A stretch of DNA of 64,000 nt. Origin: Heliobacterium chlorum. Its GTDB lineage: Bacteria > Bacillota > Desulfitobacteriia > Heliobacteriales > Heliobacteriaceae. The stretch covers positions 1-64,000 of the forward strand of contig NZ_JACVHF010000013.1 of assembly GCF_014502795.1 (NCBI RefSeq), in the 5' to 3' direction. This document shows, in pieces, positions 24,841-34,058 of this stretch; position 1 is the stretch's first letter; every line of letters begins with the position of its first letter. A program made the position numbers and the translations under genes. The notes under the pieces were generated by a model, which saw only the letters and a program-made list of their open reading frames with translations, ran no database searches and was not told the origin of the DNA.

Positions 24841-27800
24841 ATGGAGCTATTGTATCGACGATCGCCAAAACGAAATTGGTTAAGTGCCACATTGGTCATA
24901 GCGATGACCCTAGTAATCATGTTAAATCCACTCGCCGCGCTGGCTAATGAAACCAAACAAGCGACACCTTCGCCACTTCCGGCACTTTTCAGTGATGTAA
25001 CGGGCGATGATCCGAATTACGTTTTTATTAATTACGCCGTAAAACGAGGATTGCTTACGGGCTACCCTGATGGATCTTTTCATCCCGATGAGGGACTGAC
25101 ACGGGCGCAAGCGGCGTCTCTGCTCGCCAAGGGTATGCATCTATCGAAGGACGAGACAGTCAAATCTCCGTTTCCCGATGTGCCCGCCGACCATTGGGCA
25201 CAGTCAGCGATTGCTGCTTCCAGCCGAGCCGGGTTATTGCGGGGTTTTGAAGACGGAACCTTCCGGCCTGACGAACCATTAACACGAATTCAATCGGTTG
25301 CCCTGTTGCTTCGCCTTGAAAAGACGCCCCTACCGGTGGTGAAGCGAAGTTTCACGGATGTTTCAGAAGACCATTGGGCGAAGCGACAAGCTGCTGTAGC
25401 AGCGGAAACTGGTTTAGTTGATCTGAGGGACAGCAAAGTATTTTCTCCCAATCAAACCTTTACTCGGCGCGAGATGGCCCGAGCCCTATCGATGTTGTAT
25501 ACGTTGGCCCCATCACTTCGTGAAACCGAACTGCCGATGACATTGGTAGTGAAGGAAGGAAAAACGACCCTGACGACTAATTCTGCTTCCCAGCAGATCA
25601 AGGGTGAGACATCGGTAAAACCTGGAGACTCCATTTGGGTGGAAACAGGAAGTGCCGAACTTCTCTTTGAAGACGGTACCGGTATGCTCTTAAAAAATGG
25701 AACCCGGATGACTGTGAAAGAGGGTAAAGGACGTGCCTACATAAAAAGTTTGGGTATGCCCGGGATATCTGTCGATTGGCTCCGAGTAGAGATGCCGGAT
25801 GGTGAAACTATCGGTGTGTTGGCCACCAACCGAATCCTACGAAAAGAGCATACAACGACACCCAATGCCATGTTGAATCCATCCGGCTTACGATTAGCCT
25901 CGACCGACGAAAATACCCTTACGGAAGCATTGAAGCGGTTTCGCTTAGCAGAGGAAGCACAAGAACAAGGTGCTACGGGCGAAGAGTGGTGGAAAGTTTC
26001 GGCGGAAGAAAAGACTCGCATTCAGATGGATATGGCTTGGGGAGTTGCTGCTGTCCAAGGGACGCGATTTGCGGCTCGCGGAAATTCTGGTGGAACCGGA
26101 TCGTTTAGCGTCATGGACGGCCGGGGTAGCATCTCCGCAGCCGGACAATCCTTTGCTGTTCCGCCTGGCCTGGAAACAACAGTGGCTACACCCGGTCAAC
26201 CACCTGCCCCGCCTGCGCCCTTATCGCCGGCGGCAATCGAGAGCTTTGTGGCAGCGCAATCATTTTTGACCCAACAAGCTGCACGAACCGTACAAAACCA
26301 ACCAACCCCAGTAGCTCTTCCACCCGCATTACAAGCCCAATTGGCTCCAACCATAGCCCCGACACCGGTTCCACCTGCAGTTCCGCCAGCAATTCAATCG
26401 CTGTACCAGTCGATCAATCAGGAGGAGGTAGCTGCTGCAACGGCTCTTTCTAACAATGCAGCTCCGCCACCACCTACACCGGTGATACCGACGAGACCTA
26501 CGCATCATAGCGGACCTACACCGCTGGCGTTAGGAACGGTCGCCCCCCCGGAGGGTCAAGTCGGTGTAAGCTACAGTGCGACGATTAGTGCCACAGGTGG
26601 CACGGGAAATAAGACCTACGAGATAATAACAGGAAATCTTCCAACCGGTCTTTCGTTTGAAAACGGAATAATCAGCGGAACTCCTGCGTCAAATACGCAT
26701 GGAATCTACACGTTCACGGTAAGAGCGACAGATAGTGCAAGTCCGCCAGCGGCGATAAACCATACGTACACGTTGGTCATCAGCACTTACAAGCAGCACT
26801 TTATGTTTGATAGTGAAACTGGAACCATTATAGGCTATAATCCACAAGGGGGCGGTGATCCACAATGGGACGATGATTCACAAGGTGGAATCAAGGTTGT
26901 CATACCCACCCAAATAGATGGATCGACCGTAGTAACTATTGGCAACGGAGCGTTTCTTGAAAAGGGTATCACCAGTGTAATACTACCTAAGGGTCTACAA
27001 AGCATTGGTGATTCGGCTTTTGAATACAACCCTCTTACTAGCATAACAATACCTAATAACGTAACCAGTATTGGTGCTCTCGCTTTTAAGGAAAGCGCTC
27101 TTACCAGTGTTACATTACCTAACGGTGTAACCAGTATTGGTGATGAGGCTTTTGCAGGCAATGCGCTTACTAGTGTAAAAATACCGAACAGTGTTACTAG
27201 CCTTGGTGCGGCGGTTTTTGAGAGCAACCATCTTACCGATGTTACGTTACCGAACTGCATAACCAGCATCGGCCATCACGCTTTTACCGGCAATCTACTT
27301 ACCAGCGTAACAATACCCACCAGCGTAGATTCCATTGGTGCCTATGCATTTATGGGCAATGCTCTTACCAGTGTAACAATACCTAGCGGTGTAACTAGCA
27401 TCGGAGACTATGCGTTTGCTTATAACGATCTTACCAGTGTAAACATATCTAATAGTGTAACTAATATCGGCCGGTATGCTTTTCGTTCTAACTCACTTTC
27501 TAATGTAACAATTCCCAACGGTGTAGCCATCATCAGCAATGGTGCTTTTTTTGATAACGTACTTCTCACTGAGGTCACATTGCCTGATAACGTAAATGTT
27601 GGCGATATGGCGTTCCAAAATGACTCGTTATCATCAATTACGATCGGAACAAGTGTGACTTTAGGAGATTATTTACTCAATGAAACAGATAACAGTTTCC
27701 GCTTCGTCTACATAGAAGAAGGAAAAGGAACTTACACCTTACAAGAAGGGAATTGGATCAAACAAGTAATAACCCCAGCGTCGATAACCCCAGTGGCGGC

Positions 27801-28053
27801 AGAACCTGTATCAGCCACAGCAGTGACAATAGGGCACACATTATCGTCCTCAATATTAAGCGGAACATTTCAAGTATCAGAGTCTGATACTACATCCGTA
27901 GATGGAACATTAATATGGGACAGTCCCGGAACGACGGTCAATGAGACGGGTTTGTTTGGTTGGAGATTTATCCCTGATAATTCGACGATGTATAACGTGG
28001 TAACCGGAACCATAACTGTAACCGCGAATCCTCTACCAAATCCTCTACCGTAA
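24841..28053 (+). CDS. SLH/FecR-like/BspA-LRR cell-surface protein
   Basis: 1070 residues from ATG 24841, five bases after AGGAGGG (GTG 24835 overlaps it). A signal peptide ends near NPLAALA. Three SLH repeats (about 50-220; FSDVTGDDPNYVFINYAVKR, FPDVPADHWAQSAIA, FTDVSEDHWAKRQAA) bind cell-wall polymer. A FecR-like region follows (VKPGDSIWVETGSAELLFED, RMTVKEGKGRAY), then a Pro/Ala linker (450-560), an Ig-like putative domain (SATGGTGNKTYEIITGNLPT) and at least eleven BspA-type leucine-rich repeats (about 665-960; SIGDYAFAYNDLTSV). The end repeats PLPNPLP. Likely an anchored adhesin or binding scaffold. Confidence 0.88.
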   Translation: MELLYRRSPKRNWLSATLVIAMTLVIMLNPLAALANETKQATPSPLPALFSDVTGDDPNYVFINYAVKRGLLTGYPDGSFHPDEGLTRAQAASLLAKGMHLSKDETVKSPFPDVPADHWAQSAIAASSRAGLLRGFEDGTFRPDEPLTRIQSVALLLRLEKTPLPVVKRSFTDVSEDHWAKRQAAVAAETGLVDLRDSKVFSPNQTFTRREMARALSMLYTLAPSLRETELPMTLVVKEGKTTLTTNSASQQIKGETSVKPGDSIWVETGSAELLFEDGTGMLLKNGTRMTVKEGKGRAYIKSLGMPGISVDWLRVEMPDGETIGVLATNRILRKEHTTTPNAMLNPSGLRLASTDENTLTEALKRFRLAEEAQEQGATGEEWWKVSAEEKTRIQMDMAWGVAAVQGTRFAARGNSGGTGSFSVMDGRGSISAAGQSFAVPPGLETTVATPGQPPAPPAPLSPAAIESFVAAQSFLTQQAARTVQNQPTPVALPPALQAQLAPTIAPTPVPPAVPPAIQSLYQSINQEEVAAATALSNNAAPPPPTPVIPTRPTHHSGPTPLALGTVAPPEGQVGVSYSATISATGGTGNKTYEIITGNLPTGLSFENGIISGTPASNTHGIYTFTVRATDSASPPAAINHTYTLVISTYKQHFMFDSETGTIIGYNPQGGGDPQWDDDSQGGIKVVIPTQIDGSTVVTIGNGAFLEKGITSVILPKGLQSIGDSAFEYNPLTSITIPNNVTSIGALAFKESALTSVTLPNGVTSIGDEAFAGNALTSVKIPNSVTSLGAAVFESNHLTDVTLPNCITSIGHHAFTGNLLTSVTIPTSVDSIGAYAFMGNALTSVTIPSGVTSIGDYAFAYNDLTSVNISNSVTNIGRYAFRSNSLSNVTIPNGVAIISNGAFFDNVLLTEVTLPDNVNVGDMAFQNDSLSSITIGTSVTLGDYLLNETDNSFRFVYIEEGKGTYTLQEGNWIKQVITPASITPVAAEPVSATAVTIGHTLSSSILSGTFQVSESDTTSVDGTLIWDSPGTTVNETGLFGWRFIPDNSTMYNVVTGTITVTANPLPNPLP

Positions 28054-28064
28054 AATATCGCCGT

Positions 28065-28107
28065 AAAAAAGCCCTAATCTCCGTAGAGGGAGACTAGGGC
28101 TTTTTTC
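28065..28107. terminator. Bidirectional terminator
   Basis: aaaaaagccctaatctcc pairs imperfectly with ggagactagggctttttt. It ends both converging genes, 24841 (+) and 28113 (-). Confidence 0.8.
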
Positions 28108-28112
28108 TCGGT

Positions 28113-29105
28113 TTATTTAATACCTAATGTTTCTTTTATGAATTCGTAATAGGCTGAATCCGGCATTTGGGCAGGGTGAATTAAGTTCGTAGGTTCAAAA
28201 GAAGCACAGTTTTTTATTGAAGCCATCAGTTCTGCTAAACCATTATGGCTTTTATTTACCGATTCGAGGTACTCTTTCATCGATACGGTTCCCCGGATGA
28301 GTTGGTTATCCAAATCCTGTTTAATTGACGCGAACTTATGAAATTCGTCTATGACAGAAGGCTTATCTTCGTCAGATACTAAAAAGTTGCGCAGCAGCGT
28401 TTCAATATGGGGGCTATCCTTCTGAATGGTTGTATCCAACCATTTACGAATGGAACCATAATAGGCTTCCTGCAATTCTTTTACGTCGTCTTCCAGGATG
28501 GTCGCCGGGTCTTCGATGTTTTTCGAACGCTTCTCTAATATGGCGTACATTAAGGGGAGGATATGATCCAGTCCCAGTCCATGACGGCCAAAATACTTCT
28601 GGCTATTATCAAAATTATCTGGCCAGTTTAACGGGGCACTGTCAATGGTACCCTTGCTTGCCGAAAAGAGGATCACATTACACATTTGGTGACAGACGCC
28701 TGTAATCGCGTAGATGATCCCGCACCAATCTTTGTACCCATCCTCGCGGTTCAGGTCCGAGTAGTGCCTTCGGGTCGGATCGGGGTCTTTTCTCGGGTAA
28801 GGAAATTTAAATTCAGCGAGTCCGCGGGCTATGTATAGGTTGCAGTCTACTTCTGTTCCCAGTGGTGTTTTGTCGGGGGAATAAATTTGTTTCGGAAAGA
28901 ATAATTCGTCATCAATCTCTGCTGTCCAATAGCAATGAAAATAGATGTTTTTGTCAATAACTGTGTAAGTATGAGCGTCTTTTAGGTAAAAAACGTTAGA
29001 AACCCCGACCTGAATTTTTGAATTCGTTGGCCCGGCGCCAGAGACTTCGAATTGACCCGTTGACAATGGTCCCAACTCCTCCTTAAAGTATTTTTCACCC
29101 AACAA
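28113..29105 (-). CDS. Hypothetical protein with GVCHQ motif
   Basis: 330 residues from TTG 29105; a TTG at 29066 (LSTGQFEV) sits after AAGGAGG and may be the true start. The central part, IIYAITGVCHQMCNVILFSA..ID.APLNWP..F...FGRHG, carries a Cys-His pair that looks catalytic or metal-binding. There is no signal peptide, in contrast to both neighbours. The C-terminal half is helical. I do not recognise the family; similar GVCHQ strings occur in other uncharacterised bacterial proteins as far as I recall. Confidence 0.65.
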   Translation of the reverse strand: MLGEKYFKEELGPLSTGQFEVSGAGPTNSKIQVGVSNVFYLKDAHTYTVIDKNIYFHCYWTAEIDDELFFPKQIYSPDKTPLGTEVDCNLYIARGLAEFKFPYPRKDPDPTRRHYSDLNREDGYKDWCGIIYAITGVCHQMCNVILFSASKGTIDSAPLNWPDNFDNSQKYFGRHGLGLDHILPLMYAILEKRSKNIEDPATILEDDVKELQEAYYGSIRKWLDTTIQKDSPHIETLLRNFLVSDEDKPSVIDEFHKFASIKQDLDNQLIRGTVSMKEYLESVNKSHNGLAELMASIKNCASFEPTNLIHPAQMPDSAYYEFIKETLGIK

Positions 29106-29216
29106 AATAATAACAAGAGTCAGCCCTAATTCCTATGTGATTACAAAAATTTAATACCGTATTGGGCGAACAATAAGCCCCGATATCTAAAAAGAAATCG
29201 GGGCTTTCTCGAACAT

Positions 29217-30464
29217 TTAGTTGCCATATCCCAGTTCTTTTGCTTTTTCGAGGTCTTTGTTCGCTCTTGCCTTATCGCCTTTAGATGTAAAGACTTTAGC
29301 GCGATAAAAATATGCTTCGGAAAGATCGGGTTGTAATTCGATGGCATTATTTAAGTCGTCCATTGCCTTATCCGTTTCATTCCTTAAATAATAAGCGATC
29401 CCTCGGTTGTTATAACCTAACGGGTCTTTTGGATCTAATTGAATTGCCATGGTCGCATCTTTGAGAGCCCGCTCTGCATCATTTATGCGGATGAAAACGT
29501 CGGAGCGATTGATATAGGCGTTTTCATAGTCTGGATTTAGTTCAATTGTTTTGTTCAATTCTTTGAGTGCCTGATCATAGTTTTTGAGTTGAGAATAATA
29601 GAACCCTAACAAACCATAGTCTTCGTAACTATCAGGGGCCAATTCTAGCGATTGCTTTATATCGGCGATGGCTCTTTCATATACCTTTTTATCGGCATAA
29701 ACCATTCCACGGTTATGATAGGCGATATCGAAATCGGGATTGAGCTGGATGGCCATGTTTAAATCATCTAACGCTTTATCGTAGTCTTTTTGATCCCAAA
29801 ATACTAAGCCACGATTATTATATGCATTTGGATACTCCGGGTTTAGACGAATCGCCTGATTGATATCAACCAACGCCGCCGGATAATCTTTTAGACCTTC
29901 GTGACAGGCTCCCCGTTTACTAAAGGCGTCCACACAATCGGGGTTTAACTCTATCGCTTTCGTAAAAAGGGGAATAGCTTTTTCGAATTCTCCCGTTTGC
30001 ATTAGCTCCACTGCACGGTTATAGGGTTCTTCCCACGGGCCATTTTTGACTCGCACCGTATTCGTCTGTTGATCGTACTCTACCTGTGCTTTGAGTTCTT
30101 CAAACATAAAGCCGAGAGGAACAAAAACCCTATCTTCAAGGATCACGGCGGGTGCACCGATCTGCTTTTCCCCTTTTCCGATCATCACTGTGCTCGAATC
30201 AACCCGAACCGTTAACTTCATACCGGCTTTCGTCAGTATTACACAAGGCTTCTCCCAAATCACCTTTGTTCCGAGTGCCTCGGAAATCGTACGCAGTGGG
30301 ACCATCGTTACCCCTGTTTTTGCGTCAACAAATGGTTTTGCCTCTAAGGTGGTTAGTTCTGATCCGTTCAGCACGATGTCCGGATTCACTGAAGCCGATA
30401 CTATGCCAGGGTACAGGGCGGTTGCCAATAAGATGGCTTGAGTTAAGAGTACTAATTTCTTCAT
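29217..30464 (-). CDS. Secreted stalk-domain TPR protein
   Basis: 415 residues from ATG 30464, six bases after GGAGGG. A signal peptide (MKKLVLLTQAILLATALYPG) is followed by a copper-amine-oxidase-type stalk domain (about 30-135; AKPFVDAKTGVTMVPLRTIS, AVILEDRVFVPLGFMFEEL). Residues 145-410 are eight TPR units of the type A..LNPD...AY.NRG......YD.A..D. TPRs are protein-docking scaffolds, so this is likely an extracytoplasmic assembly or adaptor protein. The domain order stalk-TPR is uncommon but known in Clostridia. Confidence 0.85.
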   Translation of the reverse strand: MKKLVLLTQAILLATALYPGIVSASVNPDIVLNGSELTTLEAKPFVDAKTGVTMVPLRTISEALGTKVIWEKPCVILTKAGMKLTVRVDSSTVMIGKGEKQIGAPAVILEDRVFVPLGFMFEELKAQVEYDQQTNTVRVKNGPWEEPYNRAVELMQTGEFEKAIPLFTKAIELNPDCVDAFSKRGACHEGLKDYPAALVDINQAIRLNPEYPNAYNNRGLVFWDQKDYDKALDDLNMAIQLNPDFDIAYHNRGMVYADKKVYERAIADIKQSLELAPDSYEDYGLLGFYYSQLKNYDQALKELNKTIELNPDYENAYINRSDVFIRINDAERALKDATMAIQLDPKDPLGYNNRGIAYYLRNETDKAMDDLNNAIELQPDLSEAYFYRAKVFTSKGDKARANKDLEKAKELGYGN

Positions 30465-30850
30465 AAACAACCCTCCGATCTTTTTCGTAAAGATTATTCA
30501 GTCTTCTTTGTTTTGAATCATAACGTTTTCTGAGGGTTAGTACAACAGATATATCACGTTGTTACCACTTTGGATAAGATTTTATTTGCCTAAAAATCAA
30601 GGTCGACCCTTGGTTAGGAACTGTCCCCGTCTGAACTGAAGAGCGGATACTTTATTATCCACCGAGGTCAACGGTTTCGAATTGTGAACTGTAACTACGG
30701 CGAATAAGTGACGGTAAATGAATCTGGTAGGAGAAAATGTCGATGAACAGGCACAAGGAAGCACAGTTATGCGATTTAATTACGTATTGGAACGAGTACC
30801 GCCCCATCTCTCATTTTTAAAGGAGAGATGGGGCGGTTTACTTTTTATTG
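30465..30850. other. Intergenic region
   Basis: Divergent from the TPR gene. No convincing promoter boxes. A 27-codon frame (30737-30820, behind TAGGAG) runs into the terminator hairpin and is probably not a gene. The strong hairpin at 30808-30839 ends the minus-strand gene at 30851. Confidence 0.4.
30808..30846. terminator. Bidirectional terminator
   Basis: ccgccccatctctc pairs with gagagatggggcgg (14 bp, loop atttttaaag) with AT-rich flanks on both sides. Confidence 0.75.
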
Positions 30851-31084
30851 TCATTGATGATAAAAGGTTCCCACACGAATAGCACTCGATTCCAGTCCGG
30901 ACAAATCGACTGTTTCTAACTCAATTTGTGAAGTATAAATCTGAATATTGTTTCCTCTATAAAGCTCAATCACCTTTGATTTTGCTTCGGTTTCTGAGTT
31001 TGCTTTTACTAAACCGTAGAATACCTTGCGGTTATCGATACAGGGGACGTGATAGATAAAAATATACACGTGCATCACCACCAT
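30851..31084 (-). CDS. Hypothetical small protein
   Basis: 77 residues. VYIFIYHVPCIDNRKVFYGL, VKANSETEAKSKVIELYRG and IQIYTSQIELETVDL suggest a beta-alpha-beta fold with an E-A-rich helix, as in small proteins that process substituted residues, but no family is certain. Start at 31084 or ATG 31075. A terminator follows the stop. Confidence 0.5.
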   Translation of the reverse strand: MVVMHVYIFIYHVPCIDNRKVFYGLVKANSETEAKSKVIELYRGNNIQIYTSQIELETVDLSGLESSAIRVGTFYHQ

Positions 31085-31294
31085 TCGTAATTTTTTAACG
31101 ATACTTACTTCTAACTATATTCCGGGTTGGGTTATTCTTCAATCACAATATCCAGAATCAATTCCTATTAAAAAGGGTTGTTTTTGCGGTAATAAATTGA
31201 AATACAATTCTTTGGGACTTTAGAAAATAAATATATACCATTAGAATGTATTCATAAGAACATAGGCAAAATTACTTTTGATGGGAGGTATCCA

Positions 31295-31522
31295 ATGGAA
31301 CCGAAATTAATTCAACTCAAAGATGGCCCGGAGACAAAATTCAAGGAAGTTTTAGAACAACGAAAAAATGAATATTATGGAGCCCTTATTCGTGCTGCAT
31401 ACCTGGTCATTCTTTCATTGGAGAGACCATCCCATAAGGAGATAGAAAAAGAATACCTTGAATCATTACGAAGACTGAATATTATGGAGTATGATTTAAA
31501 AAGTGTGGGAGTCTTTCAATAA
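31295..31522 (+). CDS. Hypothetical small protein
   Basis: 75 residues from ATG 31295, behind GATGGGAGGTATCCA. Helical, charged (KFKEVLEQRKNEYYGALIRA, HKEIEKEYLESLRRL). Unrecognised. It precedes the stalk protein by about 100 bases and may share its promoter. Confidence 0.5.
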   Translation: MEPKLIQLKDGPETKFKEVLEQRKNEYYGALIRAAYLVILSLERPSHKEIEKEYLESLRRLNIMEYDLKSVGVFQ

Positions 31523-31618
31523 GAAAACAGAAATATGTATTAATAATGGAGGGAAATATTAAAAAACATCGAAATTGTCTGTGATTAAATTTCTTCAAAT
31601 TTGGAAAGGAGAGGTCCT

Positions 31619-32719
31619 ATGAAGAGAAAGATAGCAATTACAGCGACCACATTATGTATGGCTCTGGCGGCAATCTCTCCGGCGACAGCGATAGAAATGT
31701 ACCAATCGACAGAAATAAAGCCAATCCCTTCGCAACCAACCTATTATCAGTCCCAAGAGGTAAAACCGGTTCCCGCTGCCCAAACGAACAGCGAGCAATA
31801 TCAAGCAAAAGAGGTAAAACCGGTTACTTCTGATCCAGTTCAATACCAGGCGACGGAAACGAAACCGGTTACTTCTCAACCGATTGAGTATTACCAAGCA
31901 ACAGAAGTGAAACCGATTTATTCCGATCCCGTACAAGAATATATAGCAAAGCCCATTTCCGTAGTCTATAACGGCAATCTCCTGAACTTTGATGGACAAG
32001 ATCCCATCACGATGAACGGCCGGGTAATGGTTCCAATGCGTAAAATCTTTGAAGCTCTAGGTGCCAACGTAGGATGGGATGGTCCTACCCAGACTGTAAC
32101 AGGGATCAAGGAAGGTAAAATAGTCGTGCTGCGCATCAACGCTACCAAGGCTTTTGTTAATGATCAACTGGTATCAGTCGACCCGCCTGCGCAGCTACAT
32201 AATGGTCGGACATATGTGCCTCTGCGCTTTGTCAGCGAGTCATTAGGGGCTAATGTCGGATGGGACGGCGTAAACCAAAAAGTAACGATTACGATGGATT
32301 CGGGCTCACCACAAGTTGGGACAAACAATGATCAAGTGGCATCGACTGATAATACCCAAGATCTAAGCTTCTTCTTCAAAGAGTGGAAATTGAATGTGGG
32401 TGGCGGATCGACCATCATCCCGGGAATTTCCTATGATACTCAGATCACAAGTGCAGGGACAGGCACGATCGGGACGCTTGTTATTCGTAGCGATGGCACA
32501 TATACGTGGAACACGGCCTCGGGTCAAATCGATGGGAATTGGAAATCGAGTGGACAAGGAACTGATGTCGGAAGCTATCCGATTATTCTCCTAAATGGAG
32601 AACTGGGACGCGATTATAAAGTAGGAAGAGGAGACGGAACCACACAAGGCCGGGAAACAAACATCACGATCGGTGATTTGAAGGGCCTTCGGTGGACCAT
32701 TGGTAAGCCAGCAAACTAG
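31619..32719 (+). CDS. Secreted stalk-domain protein with YQxxExKPV repeats
   Basis: 366 residues from ATG 31619, after GGAGAGG. Signal peptide MKRKIAITATTLCMALAAIS. Next come five tandem units of about 14-17 residues (YQSTEIKPIPSQ, YQSQEVKPVPAA, YQAKEVKPVTSD, YQATETKPVTSQ, YQATEVKPIYSD; residues 22-110), a stalk domain (about 115-230; NGRVMVPMRKIFEALGANVG, NGRTYVPLRFVSESLGANVG) and a C-terminal beta-rich domain (SDGTYTWNTASGQIDGNWKS) that looks like a small lipocalin or calycin-type barrel. The repeats may form an extended wall-spanning stem. Confidence 0.8.
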   Translation: MKRKIAITATTLCMALAAISPATAIEMYQSTEIKPIPSQPTYYQSQEVKPVPAAQTNSEQYQAKEVKPVTSDPVQYQATETKPVTSQPIEYYQATEVKPIYSDPVQEYIAKPISVVYNGNLLNFDGQDPITMNGRVMVPMRKIFEALGANVGWDGPTQTVTGIKEGKIVVLRINATKAFVNDQLVSVDPPAQLHNGRTYVPLRFVSESLGANVGWDGVNQKVTITMDSGSPQVGTNNDQVASTDNTQDLSFFFKEWKLNVGGGSTIIPGISYDTQITSAGTGTIGTLVIRSDGTYTWNTASGQIDGNWKSSGQGTDVGSYPIILLNGELGRDYKVGRGDGTTQGRETNITIGDLKGLRWTIGKPAN

Positions 32720-32725
32720 TTGAAC

Positions 32726-32801
32726 GCAAAACCCAGGCTCTAGCGAGGCTGGGTTTTCGATTATCTATAGACCCGGCTCTCTATGAAGGGACCGGGTTTT
32801 T
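32726..32801 (+). terminator. Two tandem terminators
   Basis: aaacccaggctctagcgaggctgggttt (32729-32757) is followed by gacccggctctctatgaagggaccgggttttt (32770-32801), each with T residues. Confidence 0.7.
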
Positions 32802-33119
32802 CTTATCGGGAAGACAGTCGCCACTCTTCTGGGTAGACTGGTTTTTCACCTCTTTCTGTTGGATGATACGAATCGCGACCTTAACCATAATTCGAATGGC
32901 TGCCAAGGTTCTCGGAGAAATGTTCTTTGTCATGGTAGAGTGTATGATAAGGAAAGGAATGGACAACCACGATTTTTTCAGGCACCCCCGTTCAACGTGA
33001 TCTCTTGAAAAGCTTAATTATCTCCGGAAAAGAGTATGGTTAATAATTGCTAAAGCGTAGTTCAATGAAAGGAAACTAAACCCTTGAGGGCGAACCCAAA
33101 AGCCAGGGAGGGATAGCGT

Positions 33120-33707
33120 TTGGCGCGTCTTTTTAAGAGTAAGCTTTTATGGATATTGGTAGCCTTGAGCACTTTGCTCCTGATGTTACGCTTTGCCGGT
33201 GATTTTCTGGTATTGGCCGACGAGCCTACCAAAGCCGACGCGATCATTGTACTGTCTGGAGATGACGGGGGTAGAACCGAACGCGCTGTTGAACTGTACC
33301 ACCAGGGTTACGCACCATACATCATACTCTCGGGCGGACGGGTATACCAAGAAACGACTATGGCTGAGTTGATGCAGAAGCATGCCATAAAGTTGGGGGT
33401 ACCGAAAGAAGCGATTATTCTCGAGAACAAATCCAGCAGCACCTACCAGAACGCAGCTCACAGTAAGGAGATTATGGAAAAATATCAGTTCAAATCTGCG
33501 ATTGTCGTTTCCTCGAACTATCATATGAGACGTACGAAATTAGTTTTTGAGCAGGTCTTTCAAGGAACGAGCGATGTTTTTGCCTATGTACCCTTTGATA
33601 ATCAGGATTATAATCCGGCCAGATGGTGGGAAAAAAATAGAGGTATCATGGTAACGATTACTGAGTACATCAAGCTGATCGGATATGTATTACGGATGGC
33701 GACATAG
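33120..33707 (+). CDS. YdcF family (DUF218) membrane-anchored protein
   Basis: 195 residues from TTG 33120, after AGGGAGGG. One N-terminal membrane segment (LLWILVALSTLLLMLRF). Family motifs: ADAIIVLSGDDGGRTERAVE, PYIILSGGRVYQET, LGVPKEAIILENKSSSTYQNA, SAIVVSSNYHMRRTKLVFEQ. DUF218 proteins bind nucleotide-like ligands, and relatives act in envelope polysaccharide metabolism; the substrate here is unknown. A terminator hairpin follows (33729-33764). Confidence 0.85.
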   Translation: MARLFKSKLLWILVALSTLLLMLRFAGDFLVLADEPTKADAIIVLSGDDGGRTERAVELYHQGYAPYIILSGGRVYQETTMAELMQKHAIKLGVPKEAIILENKSSSTYQNAAHSKEIMEKYQFKSAIVVSSNYHMRRTKLVFEQVFQGTSDVFAYVPFDNQDYNPARWWEKNRGIMVTITEYIKLIGYVLRMAT

Positions 33708-33728
33708 ACGAAGTAGTTCCCTCAGAGT

Positions 33729-33767
33729 AAGGCCAAGGGAGTTTTCCCTAAGGCCTTTTTTCTTTTC
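33729..33767 (+). terminator. Terminator after YdcF-like gene
   Basis: aaggccaaggga with tccctaaggcctt and T6, 22 bases after the stop. Confidence 0.75.
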
Positions 33768-33856
33768 AATGAGGATTCCAATAGCACAAGCGGCGATGGA
33801 GCCATGTCATATCAACATAGAAAAAGCCCTTTCGCTTTCTTGGTAGGCATGGAGTA

Positions 33857-33960
33857 ACGTTGGGTGAGGTAACGCAGCGAAGCGGCCAATTCAGAGTCGG
33901 GACCGCCAGACTGACCAAAACGATAAGGTAGCCGAAGGAGGCTGATAAAGCTCACAACCC
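33857..33960 (+). ncRNA. Candidate structured RNA leader
   Basis: A closing helix (gttg..tgag at 33859-33868 with ctcacaac at 33951-33958, two bulged G) encloses at least two inner stems, 33882-33885 with 33903-33906 and 33930-33933 with 33940-33943. It lies 100 bases before ATG 34059 on the transcribed strand, with GC-rich, gene-free sequence. It does not match the riboswitch cores I know (c-di-GMP, SAM, TPP, cobalamin, glycine, FMN, lysine, ZTP). It may be a new leader, or an attachment-site region of the recombinase. Confidence 0.35.
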
Positions 33961-34058
33961 CGGCAAAGCAGGGGGAGTGGGCTTTTTACGTGGGGCCAAG
34001 CTACCTGGACAAGGCCCGTTGCATATATGTAGACAGGAAACCTAGAGGTGGTGTCTGC

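Noticed and set aside
32781-32966. 61-codon minus-strand frame
   Set aside because: It begins in and runs through terminator hairpins and has no ribosome site.
33857-33960. Known riboswitch (c-di-GMP, cobalamin, SAM, TPP, FMN, glycine, lysine) or hammerhead ribozyme
   Set aside because: None of the conserved core strings of these families is present in the right order; kept only as a candidate structured RNA.
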